The notes beneath the pieces are model-generated. The model saw nothing but the letters and a program-made list of their open reading frames with translations, was not told where the DNA came from and searched no databases. This document shows positions 31,451 through 43,000 of a DNA stretch of 64,000 nucleotides, piece by piece. Source of the DNA: Lepidonotus clava (lineage: Eukaryota > Annelida > Polychaeta > Phyllodocida > Polynoidae); assembly GCA_936440205.1 (NCBI GenBank), contig OW387133.1, positions 66,712,374 through 66,776,373 on the forward strand. The letters run 5' to 3'. A program made the position numbers and the translations under genes. The number at the start of each line of letters is the position of its first letter. The stretch's first letter is position 1.

Positions 31451-34400
31451 AGGTTCCATTTATAGATTTAATGTTGCTTTGCCAATTCAACAAGGCATTT
31501 TTTTTTCTGTATCAAAGACTTCTGACATAGTCATGGTCATGGTTAGATGGGAGCTGGTCCTGTATAATCCAAAGATTTGTGGTTTGATTCCTGGTTATGT
31601 TTTGGAAGACGAGGGTCATGGATTTTGACCAAGCATTGTGCATTTACATAACGAACTCCTGCATGGAGTGGTCCACAAACTAAAAGCCAAAATGGAATGT
31701 GTATAGGAATCCGTTCCCTATGCACAAGAAAAATACTAGATTTATATTTGGATTAGTAAGAGCAGGGGGATACCATTGACAAATAATATTGTTCTCTCAT
31801 ATTAGCTATACATCTTTTTCATTAAAGTGACGCCGCCCTTGTTGATTAAATTTGAAACATCTTGGTGGGTTTTTCCTATTAGGCCTATAATTAACCTATA
31901 GCGATTTGAAGTAAAGTGATATCGATCCAGTTGCCGAAAGCCCCAATATGTAGGCAATGCAAGGTATATAGGGGACTGTGCAGGTTCATGGAAAAGGTGC
32001 ATGTTTAAACAATATGGCTTGATGCTCACACAGGACAATGTGGAAGATATGGACGCATTGCTTATTAGCAGAAGGCTGGGTAAAATATCTCCATCAAAAG
32101 TTAGAATTAGCTTGGCGCCACAAACTACGGATGCACTGGTGCAACTGCTGCCTTTATCAGCTGTTTATGTTCTTATGTTTTGTCTCCAAAAATATATAAA
32201 CATAATATATATTCCCCGTAGATATCAGAACAATACTAGGCCTATGAGTGATACACGTTAGAGCACCGAAATCTTAATTGCGCATCGGCTGGTACACTCC
32301 TATTCCTGTAGTGTAATAAAGGCTGAGATACAGATCAAAATTTATAATTTTCACAAAGTAGTGCTCAAGTCGTAATGATGCTCGCCTGGGTTTAGGTCAT
32401 GTCCACTGTGATAACGGTAGGTGGCGTATGTAACTGTGTGACTCTCCGTTATGATTATTTTGGTAGAATAGACCATGCCACCAACAACATGTTTGTCAAT
32501 TTTCTTTTGTTGTAATTCGACCTTAATTAGGTCCTAAAGTTATTAATCTGCTGTACCAAATAGGCCTAATTATCTATGATTTACACTTTTTAGATTTTAA
32601 AATGTAATTTAAATTTTCAAGTGTAGGCCTAATTCAATGATCATTTACTCTCCTGTGTTTTTTTAAATATCTATATACAATGTATTTAGAAAACTGGGTA
32701 CACTACTAAAATATCTTCATTGAGATTTTAAACAAGAATAGACATTTACAATTTTTCATTTTAACATTGGGCCTTACAATGTAGGCATATAGAAAAGTAG
32801 AAGACCTATGTAGGCCTATGTAGCACGTTATATTGGTAGCACGTAATTGGTCCAGAGCCAGTACAATGTCATATGAATTTGTGAAGTAAAAATCAAATTA
32901 ATATTAATTCTAACATGGGATTGTTAAACTTAATCATTTTCTGTCTTTTTCTTTTTAAAAGAACATATCGAAACAAAATTAATCATGAAGTCCCCCAAGC
33001 ATAATAATGAATCATTCCCCGTTCTGGTTATAGGCTTAGGGCCTAGGCTTAGGCCTAGACATCATGCTGCGTCAGATAGATTTACAGGAGGCGCACTTTT
33101 CCAGTGGGTCAACTGTTCAACATGTAGATCTAGTAAGTTTACATTAAAATATTAATAATTACCTAATTAGCCTAATAACGTTAGGTCATATTCTAGATCC
33201 AGGTCAAAAACATGTCTGGTCGTTTTTTTTTACATCTGTAGCCTAGGCCCCTACAATACTTTCTATGTTTGTTTACTATCCGATCTGTAAATTACCTTTA
33301 TTATGACTATTTAGTAGGCAGGACAATGAAAAAAATCCTATCGTTAGTTTAAAGGCTTAACGAATAATTAGTGTAGAGCAGGCCCGTAGCCGGGGGGGGG
33401 GGGGTTGTACGAACCCCATCCCCCTTGGACAAACCCCCTTCTGAAATACACCCCTTCTCTCATAACATGAAAAGAATGATTTATGAGAATTATAATATTA
33501 CTAGATCTGTAATGGATGCTCTGATCTTGATATACAATATAATATTTTATTATCTTATTTACGTTGTAATGAAATTCCTAATGCTTTTAATAATGAATTA
33601 ACAGATTAATTGAATTGATTTTTTTCTTTATACATAGTGGAATAACGCCTAGACAAACAGTTATTCTGGATAATGTAAAACTTTCAAAGGTTAATCTAAT
33701 AATTCTATAGTTTTCCCGCAGGTGGAGCCAAATTTCATGTATTTTTATGTCAGTTTTCGCACATTTTACCATTTCTAAGGTGTAGAATGAGTAAAACATA
33801 ATAATAAAATAGGAAATTCAATCACTGAAGGATAAGGAAAAGATTATCTATTGATAAACACTGATAAACGTTATGTAAAATAGTTGTTGACCTATTTATA
33901 ATTCACAAAATGCAAATAAGAAATGGTATGTTCTCTTAAAAATATTCAATAGGCCTAGAGATATGATACAAAGATAAGAAATGTGCGCATTTATGCATTT
34001 TGACAAAATTTAATGCATTCATGAATGCACCTAGGGCCTAGGTAAAAGACATAAAATGTAGATATTGTGGTTGATATAAATGTAGGGAAAGATCTTAGAA
34101 ACACATGTACAGAAGCTTGATTGGAAAAAAAAGAATCTGAATTTCTATGGGAAAAAAAGGTGTATCAAAATTCCGAAAAAAAATCCGTGGAAAATGCGCG
34201 AAAACTGGCTATAGATCTAGGCCTACTGCCTTATTTTTTGTCATCAGTTTTCATGCTGGGATCTATTTTCTAAAATAATAGGCCTATAGGCCTAGATCTA
34301 GACCTAGATCTATAGGCCCTATAAAAAATGCTTTTCTGATAATAATTATCGATATGACAGAACATCACCTAATTTCTGTGAATAATTATTAATTTTAGCA

Positions 34401-34550
34401 TTAGCATTTCTTTTTTATGGAAGAAATCACATTTTTATTTTATTTGTGAAAAATATAATTTCATAAACAAAATTACGTTTGACATTACAAGTGAAATATT
34501 ATGAAATAATTCAAATTATAAATTTAATTACCCCCTCAAAGTCCAACCAT
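31451..34550. other. AT-rich intergenic region with GGCCTA palindrome clusters
   Basis: No gene supported. Many AGGCCTA / TAGGCCTA words, densest at about 32810, 33031-33060 and 34278-34325 (CTATAGGCCTAGATCTAGAC). A poly-G run lies at about 33391. Confidence 0.45.
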
Positions 34551-34579
34551 ACTGGCAGTCAAAGAAAATTAATAGTGTC

Positions 34580-34800
34580 ATGCAGCGACATCTGGTGTGA
34601 ACAGTCAACGACTGTGGTTCAGTAACAAATCGACAGAGGGCGCCACCCTCGGTGAAAAAGTGACGTACGGAAATTCCGGTCAGTCACGTGACCGAAGTTC
34701 ATGCTAAAAGGGAGTGTTTTGGTGAGTGACCGAATTACTGCTCAGCATAATAGTGATTTCCACGGACTATCGACGATAGATTGGCGAGGCAGGTATGTCC
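34580..34800 (+). promoter_or_regulatory. Candidate promoter and non-coding first exon
   Basis: A locally CpG-containing segment within AT-rich DNA. It has AGAGGGCGCCACCC (34635), TGACGTAC (34662) and the palindrome GTCACGTGAC (34683-34692, an E-box of USF/TFE type), followed by a good donor GGCAG|GTATGT at 34792. It could be the first exon of the plus-strand SIPA1L-like gene, whose coding exon at 50046 is preceded by an acceptor. The link is a guess from strand and order. Confidence 0.3.
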
Positions 34801-36307
34801 TAGACCACTCATTGTTCCCATTTCATACGTTGAGAATGTTCAACTGCAATAGCCGTAGTGGTGAACCCCGAAAATGCCTATTCAAACAGCACCCTGGTAG
34901 GTCCCACAAGGCAGTCTACCACACCGAAAACAAGGGTCTGTGAGTGTGACAGGGCAGCCCTCGGTCGACGGGAGCATTCCCCTATCATCCCTGCTGTAAA
35001 TAGTATGTAAACTTGTCTACGTTTCTGTTTACGTGCACGTGAGACCGCTGAAATTCAGTACAACCAGTATAATGTTACAATTTAAGTCTGTATATGATAA
35101 TGTATTTAGCATGTGGACCATTTCTGATTGAGTTTATCAGCAATCCAATCACCAACTGACCAAGCAATGTCATTTGCAAAGCCAAATACCCTGGATCTGG
35201 ATCTAGACCAAGTTCCTTAGACCTTACCTAAGTAAGCCCAAGGGACTTTAGAGTTAGGCAGTAAATCACTAAATGTTTGTAAGTAGATACAGCTAAAAAT
35301 CTGTAAATAACCAAAAAATGGTTAACGTTATGGACAGGAGTTATGGACAAGATTTGTTTTTCCTCTTGACATGAATTGTCTTCATTTCTTGAGAGAAATT
35401 GATTTTTCATCTAGGCTGCATATGGACAGGAGTTAGTCCTTAGAATTTCTCGGTTTGTGTTTATAGTTTAATGCTAATAAAGCCAGGATGATCAGACAGG
35501 ACTGAGGTCTACATCTAACTTATAAGTTAAGACTAATGAATAGGATATGAATAAGAATAAGACATAGACTAATAGGAAGGTATGATGTCTGCATAACAAA
35601 ATGAAAAATGCTAAAGAAAATAATGAGGAACGTGTTCCTGGCAAAGCTTGGTGTCTAGTATCATGGAGAGTAAAATAAGATTATTTTACTCTCCATGCTA
35701 GTATGCTTTTTGAATTTTATCCTATCTACATTGGTTCAAAAGTTGCAGACAGTTGTACCAGGGCATGTGATTTTAGAAGGCTCACTACTCAGGTTGAGGG
35801 CAACATTAATTAGAAACCAGAGCTATAATATTAAATATTATGTCATTTTGAAGGGGAAATGATGTACATAGATATATTCTTGCATCTTCATCAAATATTT
35901 TCTTGATCTTATACCTGCATTTTACAAGTGAATCGTGGATCACAACTTTTGCTGCAAAAACGGGGGACACTTTTTGATGGCCAAACAGGTGGAATATATT
36001 AGGTTTTGCCATCGATAATGCTATTCAGTAATTGATGATTAATATCAGAATCTGGACTGAACACCACCTCACCTGCAAAATAACAACATTGAAGTTGGTA
36101 ACGAACATAGTCTACATACTTAATTTTTATGAAAGAGCAAATAGGCCCCTACCTAATGTGTCAGCAACATTTGAACTCTACCCTTGTACGGCTGTCGCCA
36201 AAATCTATCACCAGACAGTTTCGCAAATCCTACCTAACAAGTATTTTAATTGAATCATAACATTAATATTCATATGCCTCTTGATCATGCTTCTTGATTC
36301 ACACAGT
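34801..36307. other. Non-coding stretch with a short perfect palindrome
   Basis: At 35662-35697 two exact 17-bp arms (ATGGAGAGTAAAATAA and its inverse) are separated by only 2 bases. Nothing else was recognised; open frames are AT-rich and without domains. Confidence 0.45.
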
Positions 36308-37323
36308 CAGTGGGCTCTAGAAGGGCCCTCAATCCAACGTGCTACTCAGCTGATTTAATTTCTCTAAAAAAAATTGAAAAATATAGATCCAGATCTAATC
36401 AACGTTAATTCACAATGTTGATTCGAGGTTGCAGATTGGTTGATTTTGCAAATGGAATCAATGTTGCAATCTGACGTTGATTTAACGTCATGTTTCAACG
36501 TTGATTCAACAATGGAATCTGACGTTGATTCAACGTTGATGCCTTTTATTATACTATTTTTTGTATAAACTCATAAGTTTGCGGGGGGGGGGGGGGGAGG
36601 GGGGGGGGGAATTGGGGAAAAAATTCCCTGGTCTTTACGTAAGAGGGAATCTGCCCTCAAAATCCTACATAACAAAATTTTGTGTTTATATGTTGAATCA
36701 TGTCAGGTAAATATATGACCTCTCACATAAACACAAAGTCCCTACAGATTTAATTCCTCTATCATGTGGATGGGCCACAAAAAAGGTGTTTAATGTGATG
36801 ATTACCCCCCCTATTCATAATATTTTACTATATTTTATATTTTAAACAATGATAGTTATCCTTGTTTACAAGAAGTTTACCTTTTCAATATAATTTAATA
36901 AGAAAAATTGTTGATTAAATGTCTAAAATGCTATAGATACAAAAAGGTTTTTGCAATATTGCTTTTCTAAATCAGTGGCGCCACCCTGTGGCATTGGTTT
37001 TTGGTTGCACCACAACATTGATTCAATGTTGATGAATCAAAGTATCAATGTTGCAACATCAACCTTCAATCAACATCTAGTGAATTTAAGTTGTCATATC
37101 AGCGTTGTGTTACTACCAAAACTCGATGTTGTCATATCAATGTTGAATCAACGTTGATTCTTGGTTGACAACCTCACAACCAAAATTCAACAAAGAATCA
37201 ACTTTGAGTGGGGAGACGAGGCAAAAGAATTTTGTTGTATAGTCTGAATATTAATTGTATTCAAACTAACAAAAATGTTTTTAATTAAAGAATCAACTTT
37301 GATTCAACGTTGTGTGCCCACTG
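36308..37323. mobile_element. Non-autonomous DNA transposon rich in TCAACGTTGAT words
   Basis: Ends CAGTGGGC (36308-36315) and GCCCACTG (37316-37323) are inverses. The interior carries many copies of (T)CAACGTTGAT(T) in two clusters (36400-36540 and 37010-37310), plus a G-run with G-quadruplex potential at about 36582-36610. No transposase frame. Flanks agree weakly (5 of 8 bases). Confidence 0.6.
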
Positions 37324-39546
37324 TATACTGTATTGATAGACAAGAATTTCTTTACAGACACCCTGGAAAAAGTCTTGTAAAAAATTCTGGAATTCTACTA
37401 ATTTTCTCCAGAAATTCCGTATTTGTTGTTGATAATATACCCTGAAAATCAAACATGCACATTGAGAAGCCATAGAACATTTTTATCCTACAAGCCGTGA
37501 GAACCTCTGAAAAAATGGACGAAAAAGTAACAAGGATAAAAACATTGTTATTTTCATGTACATATAAAAGTTAGATGTATTTCTAGAAACTTTATCTCCC
37601 AAATGATTGGCTGATCCCTTACTTGGTTCCATGGCGGTATTATTATAGGTTCCTTTATAATGATGGGTGACACCATTATTTGTCAGCAATCTCGAAAACT
37701 GTTATATCCACTATCCCTTTCTAAAACTGGTGTTCCATTCCTGTATGCATGTAGCCCTTCAATCAATTTTCAGTGCCCAAGATTTAATTATAAAGGTAAA
37801 CCAACTGGCACGGTCGGGTATTCATATGTTTTAATTTTCATTCCTCACACCCATTGCGATAGTTTTCCTATGTATAAATACCTCATTCAACGGGTGATGT
37901 AGGAATATTTTCTCTAGGTGTCCTTCTTTTGGGCCATGCACCAAACATGAACAAATAAATCCCTAATATTGGAAACTGATTTTGTAGGAGGTAGTTCTGA
38001 AATGCAAGCCTGTAGGAACATAATACATTCTAATCATAGATATGTAATTGGTATAATTAATCCATGAGAACTCATGTATACTTGCACGTTGGTTCAGATA
38101 ACAAATTATCCGTTTGGTAAACCAAAACCATCCTAAGGTAAAGTGGGATATTATACACCCCCATACAATACATATTGGATATATATGAATATATGACATA
38201 GTAGAGGCAGTTTAGTTTTCTGGTGTGAGAGGAAGCATGCACTGTTCCGCAGATACATCGAAGATTAAAGAAACGGCCCGGTTGCATGATGAAGGTATAC
38301 ATACAGGTGGGCGATAGGGTCAGTAGACAACGGGAAAACCTGGAAATCGTCAAAATCATGATAATAGCATTTTGAAAGAGAATGTTTCAGAGGCAGATTC
38401 TATGGATAGATTGTTTCAGTGCTTCATTGATGGTGTAACCACAAACATAGTGATAGTTACTGTAAATATATTCTAGATATCATTTACATGTATGGTAACC
38501 CTAGTTCAATTCCATGTTTTTGCAAACTGTTTTTTTGTGTGTGTTTTTTCCCGGACCCCATTATCTAGTACAATCAAAATTACAGAAATTCTTATGATCA
38601 GTGTCACTGAAACGACGTAAAGGTTACATTTCTGACATTTTCAAAGTTTGTTTTCTTTGCCCAATTTCAATTCAGGCTAGGAAAATATATATTTAAAAAC
38701 TGATGTTCACATCAAAGAATAAGAGATGCTTGTTTTTCTCGCAAGTTTAACTCCTCTAGATAATTTAGCGTCGCTGAACAAAAAAGATCCAGGTTTAGGT
38801 CCTAGTTTAGCCATCATTTTCGTCGGTTACGTTAAGGATCTAACCGATAGCTACAGGATAACATTAGTGGCTCAAATATCATTGTTGATTTTGACCAAGT
38901 CCTGCTGCTTATCCTGGGAGCTGTGAGGTTGAAATCCGTGTCCAGTGAAATAAGGATACTGTCGCCGGTTCCTAGAGAGGTGGGGGAGTGCCTGGTAAGG
39001 GAGGAGGAGGTATCCAGAGTTACGTACTTGAGACCGATTTACGTATGTAAGAAGAACAGGAACCTGTTGGTCTCTTAGTTGGAATGCCAGCTGTATAGTT
39101 TAGAATTGATGGCTATAGTTACCACTACAAAGATATTGCTGTTCGAAATTAGGAAATGTTCTAATGCATCTACCATATCCAGATGCTCCTAAATCATGCA
39201 ACCTTAATCAAGTTTGTGCGTATGCTCATAGTATTCATTGCACTAGTAGGAGATATATGAGTGTACATTCCGTTTCAGTAGGAATAGTAGGATCTGTTAA
39301 GGTCATTTTTTTTTAGAAATCGTTACACAGCAGATAAAAGCTTCAAACTTGGTACGAGGCACCTCTGAGGCATAACTATCAAATTTGGAAGGGGAGTCTG
39401 GCACCTTGAAATTTGAGTTAATTGAGAGACCATTTAGAATGTTATTCATCCCCGTGTGATTGTGATTGAAAGAGATAATGTCGTGACGCCTTATGGATCA
39501 GAGATTACAATCATAATAGTATGCTAGGTGCTAGGTCACACTTCGA
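37324..39546. other. Intergenic/intronic, no supported gene
   Basis: AT-rich; short open frames without domains. No repeat structure stood out. Confidence 0.4.
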
Positions 39547-40263
39547 GTTAAGGATTGACACCGGTGGTTGGGCCGTGATTTCCGGTACTCCGGACTATTA
39601 CATTTTTCTTATTCTATTCCTCAATCGACATAGGTGTTACATATATGAAATAAATGCTATGTTTATGCTTTATCTAATGATACAAAATATATGTAAGAGT
39701 GTTATGATGTTTTTAAGTAATTGTTGCAAAAACAGAAAAGTTGATTTTCTCACTTTTATTTTTTGAACAATGATTTCTCACTTACTATCGGAGTTAGATC
39801 TTTGAAATTCCATATACTTATTCTGAACATTCTACTGGAGGGTAGGGTGTCTCAGAATTTTGATATCTGTCCTCAATCTTTTTAAAAAAAATAAAATATA
39901 AAAATTAGAATTAATTCACCCTCATGTTACCCGTTTTTGGACATAGAATAAAAACTAAGGCCTAGATAAAAATTCTGAGACACCCTTCCCTGTATTTGGA
40001 AATTATTGATATGTATAAGAAGTACCATCTATGTAGCTCTATTAGTTTTTGGGTAATCATTGTTCAAAAAATAAAAGTTGAAAAATAGGTTTTTTTATTA
40101 CAGTTTCTCAAATTGTTATTTCATCTCTTAATAACTTACACCATTGAAGAGGAAAAAATTAGACCTACCAAATGATGTATATTTGATTGTCATAGCTAAC
40201 ATAGGAGCAAAAATACATGCAGAAACGTGAATCACGCCCCAAGCACCGGTGTCAATCCTTAAC
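39547..40263. mobile_element. MITE with ~37-bp terminal inverted repeats
   Basis: GTTAAGGATTGACACCGGTG at 39547 is mirrored by CACCGGTGTCAATCCTTAAC ending at 40263, and pairing continues for about 17 more bases. The interior has an inner inverted pair, TGTCTCAGAATTTT / AAAATTCTGAGACA. Similar interior text (TTTGAGACACTCTTC.., poly-A/T blocks) recurs at about 46620-47080, suggesting a related copy. Confidence 0.7.
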
Positions 40264-42050
40264 TTTATAGAGCAAAAGGAGTCAATCGACATGTACAGGT
40301 TGTATTATGATAAGATTTATTATTTGAAATAATAATTCAAGTCCCAACAACCTAAAGAGAGACGAAGGCAGACCTTTGTCCAGGGCATGGCGACTTTAAA
40401 TGCAATAAGCATTTGACATTTTGTTCTCAGGCAAAGAAATCTTTAATTGATTTCCGATATTAAACCACCTCCACAGCAGTACTCGTGCTCAAATGGTTCA
40501 AACCAATTCTGATTTTAAATACTTCACTTAGTAATTAAGAATAAGAAATTAGGATTCACGTCATGCAGGTCCAATTTAATTGACCTATCGCGAGGTCTGA
40601 CATAATGTTTCTCAGGTAGGGTCCAACAGATTGTCGTCGCAATATCGCAGTTTTGCCCATTGCCGTTGGGTCTTGCGGTGCACCATGAAGGATTGATAAT
40701 GAATAATTGCGGAGGCTTTCGAGGCTAGACGGTCTGTTTTCCCTTGGGCTCGCGTGTTGATGAAGTGGCTTATGAAGGCCCGTATCAATTATTACCCAGG
40801 ACCTGCCGCCACATGCACTCTGACGAAATGACACTTCCTTCAGGGCCTATTAGCATTAGCACAAGGCCGCCGCCGTGCTGTCCCAGTAATTGACCCGTTT
40901 TGGCCTAAAAAGGAAGCACTCGAATTAGGCTTGTCACATTACTGAACGTTTGGTGCAGGCCTTGCGCCTTCAGACCGGTCTGAAAATTGAACGCCACTGA
41001 ATTAGCCTCGATTAGTATCATTTAAATCATATCTGACAGTCACCATAAGGCTAGCTGTGTAGAAACCCTATCTGCATTTTCTTTTCCTTTTTTCTGAAGT
41101 CCATTCACCCCATCATCCCCATAGGTACAAATCTGAGAGAAGTCTCCTAGAAGGCAAGTTAGTGCATTCCCAGAAGTTTGGCCTTTTGAACTCTGGCCTC
41201 GTTGAAAAAAATGGGGTCATTTCGCGGTTGGAAGTTGGGTAGGTGAACGTGTCGACTCCATGGCCGTCCCAAGGTGATGCCTTCGGCACTCGTTGAGTAA
41301 TGCCCCCCGCCCTGCGGTGAGTGGTGCTGCTGAACGGCGGCCCGTGCACCACCACTACCACCATCACCACCACCAGCCCCACCCCACCCGCCCAGACCAC
41401 CTTGGTCTCTCCTGGGTTTGACAGGTCCGCCGCTGCGCAGATCTCACCACTCTCCCCCACCTCCCGGTATCAAAATGGGACCAAGTGACGGCAAAACCGC
41501 TAACGTGTTTACGTCCGATGTATTTATGGTCTTACAACTAGATGTGATTGCCCCTCACCATCAATATCCGCCGTACCGCTCAACGTCACCAGAAGGGACA
41601 TTTTGCAGATACATTAGTTTGGAGGAAAGGGTCCGTCTACTACTAGACATAACTGTTAAAACTTGGAATTTGAAATTATAGAAAATTGCATTTGAAAATA
41701 TGGTACACTGTATTCATCGGCCATGTTGTATATGTATACAATGTATATGTAAACAATGTATACATGTATGTATACAGTATAATTTCACTTTGCATTAAAA
41801 GGCTTTAACTCATTATTAGACAAAAAGAAAATTGCTGATGTAGATAGTAAAACCGCCCTCAAACCTATATTCCCCGTGGTCAAAGTGGGCTCACATAGTT
41901 TAGTTGGATGCTGAGAGCGATGAGGTGAATGATTCTGTCCTATCTGTGAACCTCGAGGCGTTTATTCATGGCCGTGATCTGGAAACACTTGGCGTGTGGC
42001 TATATCCGACTTCCGGAAGTGTGGACATGACACTGGTCTCAATATTGCTA
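40264..42050. other. Mixed-composition non-coding region, possible cis-regulatory module
   Basis: 40540-41050 is less AT-rich than its surroundings, with several TAATTGA/TAATTA homeodomain-like words and the palindrome CAGACCGGTCTG. An open minus-strand frame at 41113-41460 includes a Val/Gly-rich stretch, but it arises from a GGTGGT simple repeat and lacks an ATG. A TGTATA microsatellite lies at about 41730-41780. Confidence 0.35.
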
Positions 42051-42119
42051 CCCCATGGCGTTTGTCATCACGGCGACGTCAGCACTGCACGTCTCCCTGT
42101 CAGCATCCATGGCGCTGCT

Positions 42120-43000
42120 GACCTCCCTCTCGGTCCATGCCTGCCTCCCCCCTCATGCCTCCCTCTTTGTCCATGCTTCTCTCTACTCTCTATCCCTACC
42201 TGCCTCCCCTCTCATTCCATGCCTGCCTCCCCTCTCCATCCCTACCTGCCTCCCCTCTCAGTCCATGCCTACCTCCCCACTCCGTCCCTACCTGCCTCCC
42301 CTCTCCATCCCTACCTGCCTCCCCTCTCCATCCCTACATTCCTCCCCCCTCAGTCCATGCCTAACTCCCCTCTCCATTCCTATACATTTCTCCCCCTTTG
42401 GTCCATGCTTGCCCCCCCCCCCTCCATCCCTACTTCCTCCCCTCTCCGTCAATGCCTACCTCCCCTCTCCACCCCTACCTAATACCTGCCTCTCCTCTTT
42501 TTCCATATCTACCTCTCCACTCTACCCTCACCTACATTCCCTCGCTAGCCCTACATGCCTGCGCTCTTGATCCATGCCTGCCTCCCCACTTCATCAGTAC
42601 CAGTGCCTCTCCTCTCGGGCCATGCCTACCTCCCTAGTACATGCCTAGTACCTCCTTCATGCTCTCTCCATCCCTGCCTGCCTCCACTCTCTATCCCACC
42701 CTGCCACCTCAATCCATGTCACCTCCCTTTCTCTATCACTGCCTGCTTCCCCTCTACATGTGCCCAGGCAACCTTCCTTCCCTCCATTCGGGTATTCCCT
42801 ACCAACATCTCCCTCTCTATCCACCGCCATCACTTGTTTAATACCTGCCTCCCTTTCCCACCCCGCCCCCTTCCCTTCCCCACTGCTCCTGACTTCCCTC
42901 CTCCGTGCTTCTCCTCTCCATCCTTACTTAATTCCTCCATCCTACCTGCCACATCTTCCAATCCCTGCCACCCCATCGTTCTCAGGTCATCATCCCCCTT
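42120..43000. repeat. Pyrimidine-rich minisatellite, ~24-bp unit
   Basis: About 0.9 kb of C/T-rich sequence built on degenerate units such as CCTGCCTCCCCTCTCCATCC. The units are best preserved at 42200-42360. Several long plus-strand open frames here (Pro/Leu/Ser only) are artefacts of the repeat. Homopurine-homopyrimidine composition gives triplex (H-DNA) potential. Confidence 0.8.

Noticed and set aside
41113-41460. Minus-strand frame with a Val-rich hydrophobic stretch resembling a signal anchor
   Set aside because: Starts at GTG, and the hydrophobic run is encoded by a GGTGGT microsatellite; no splice context could be settled.
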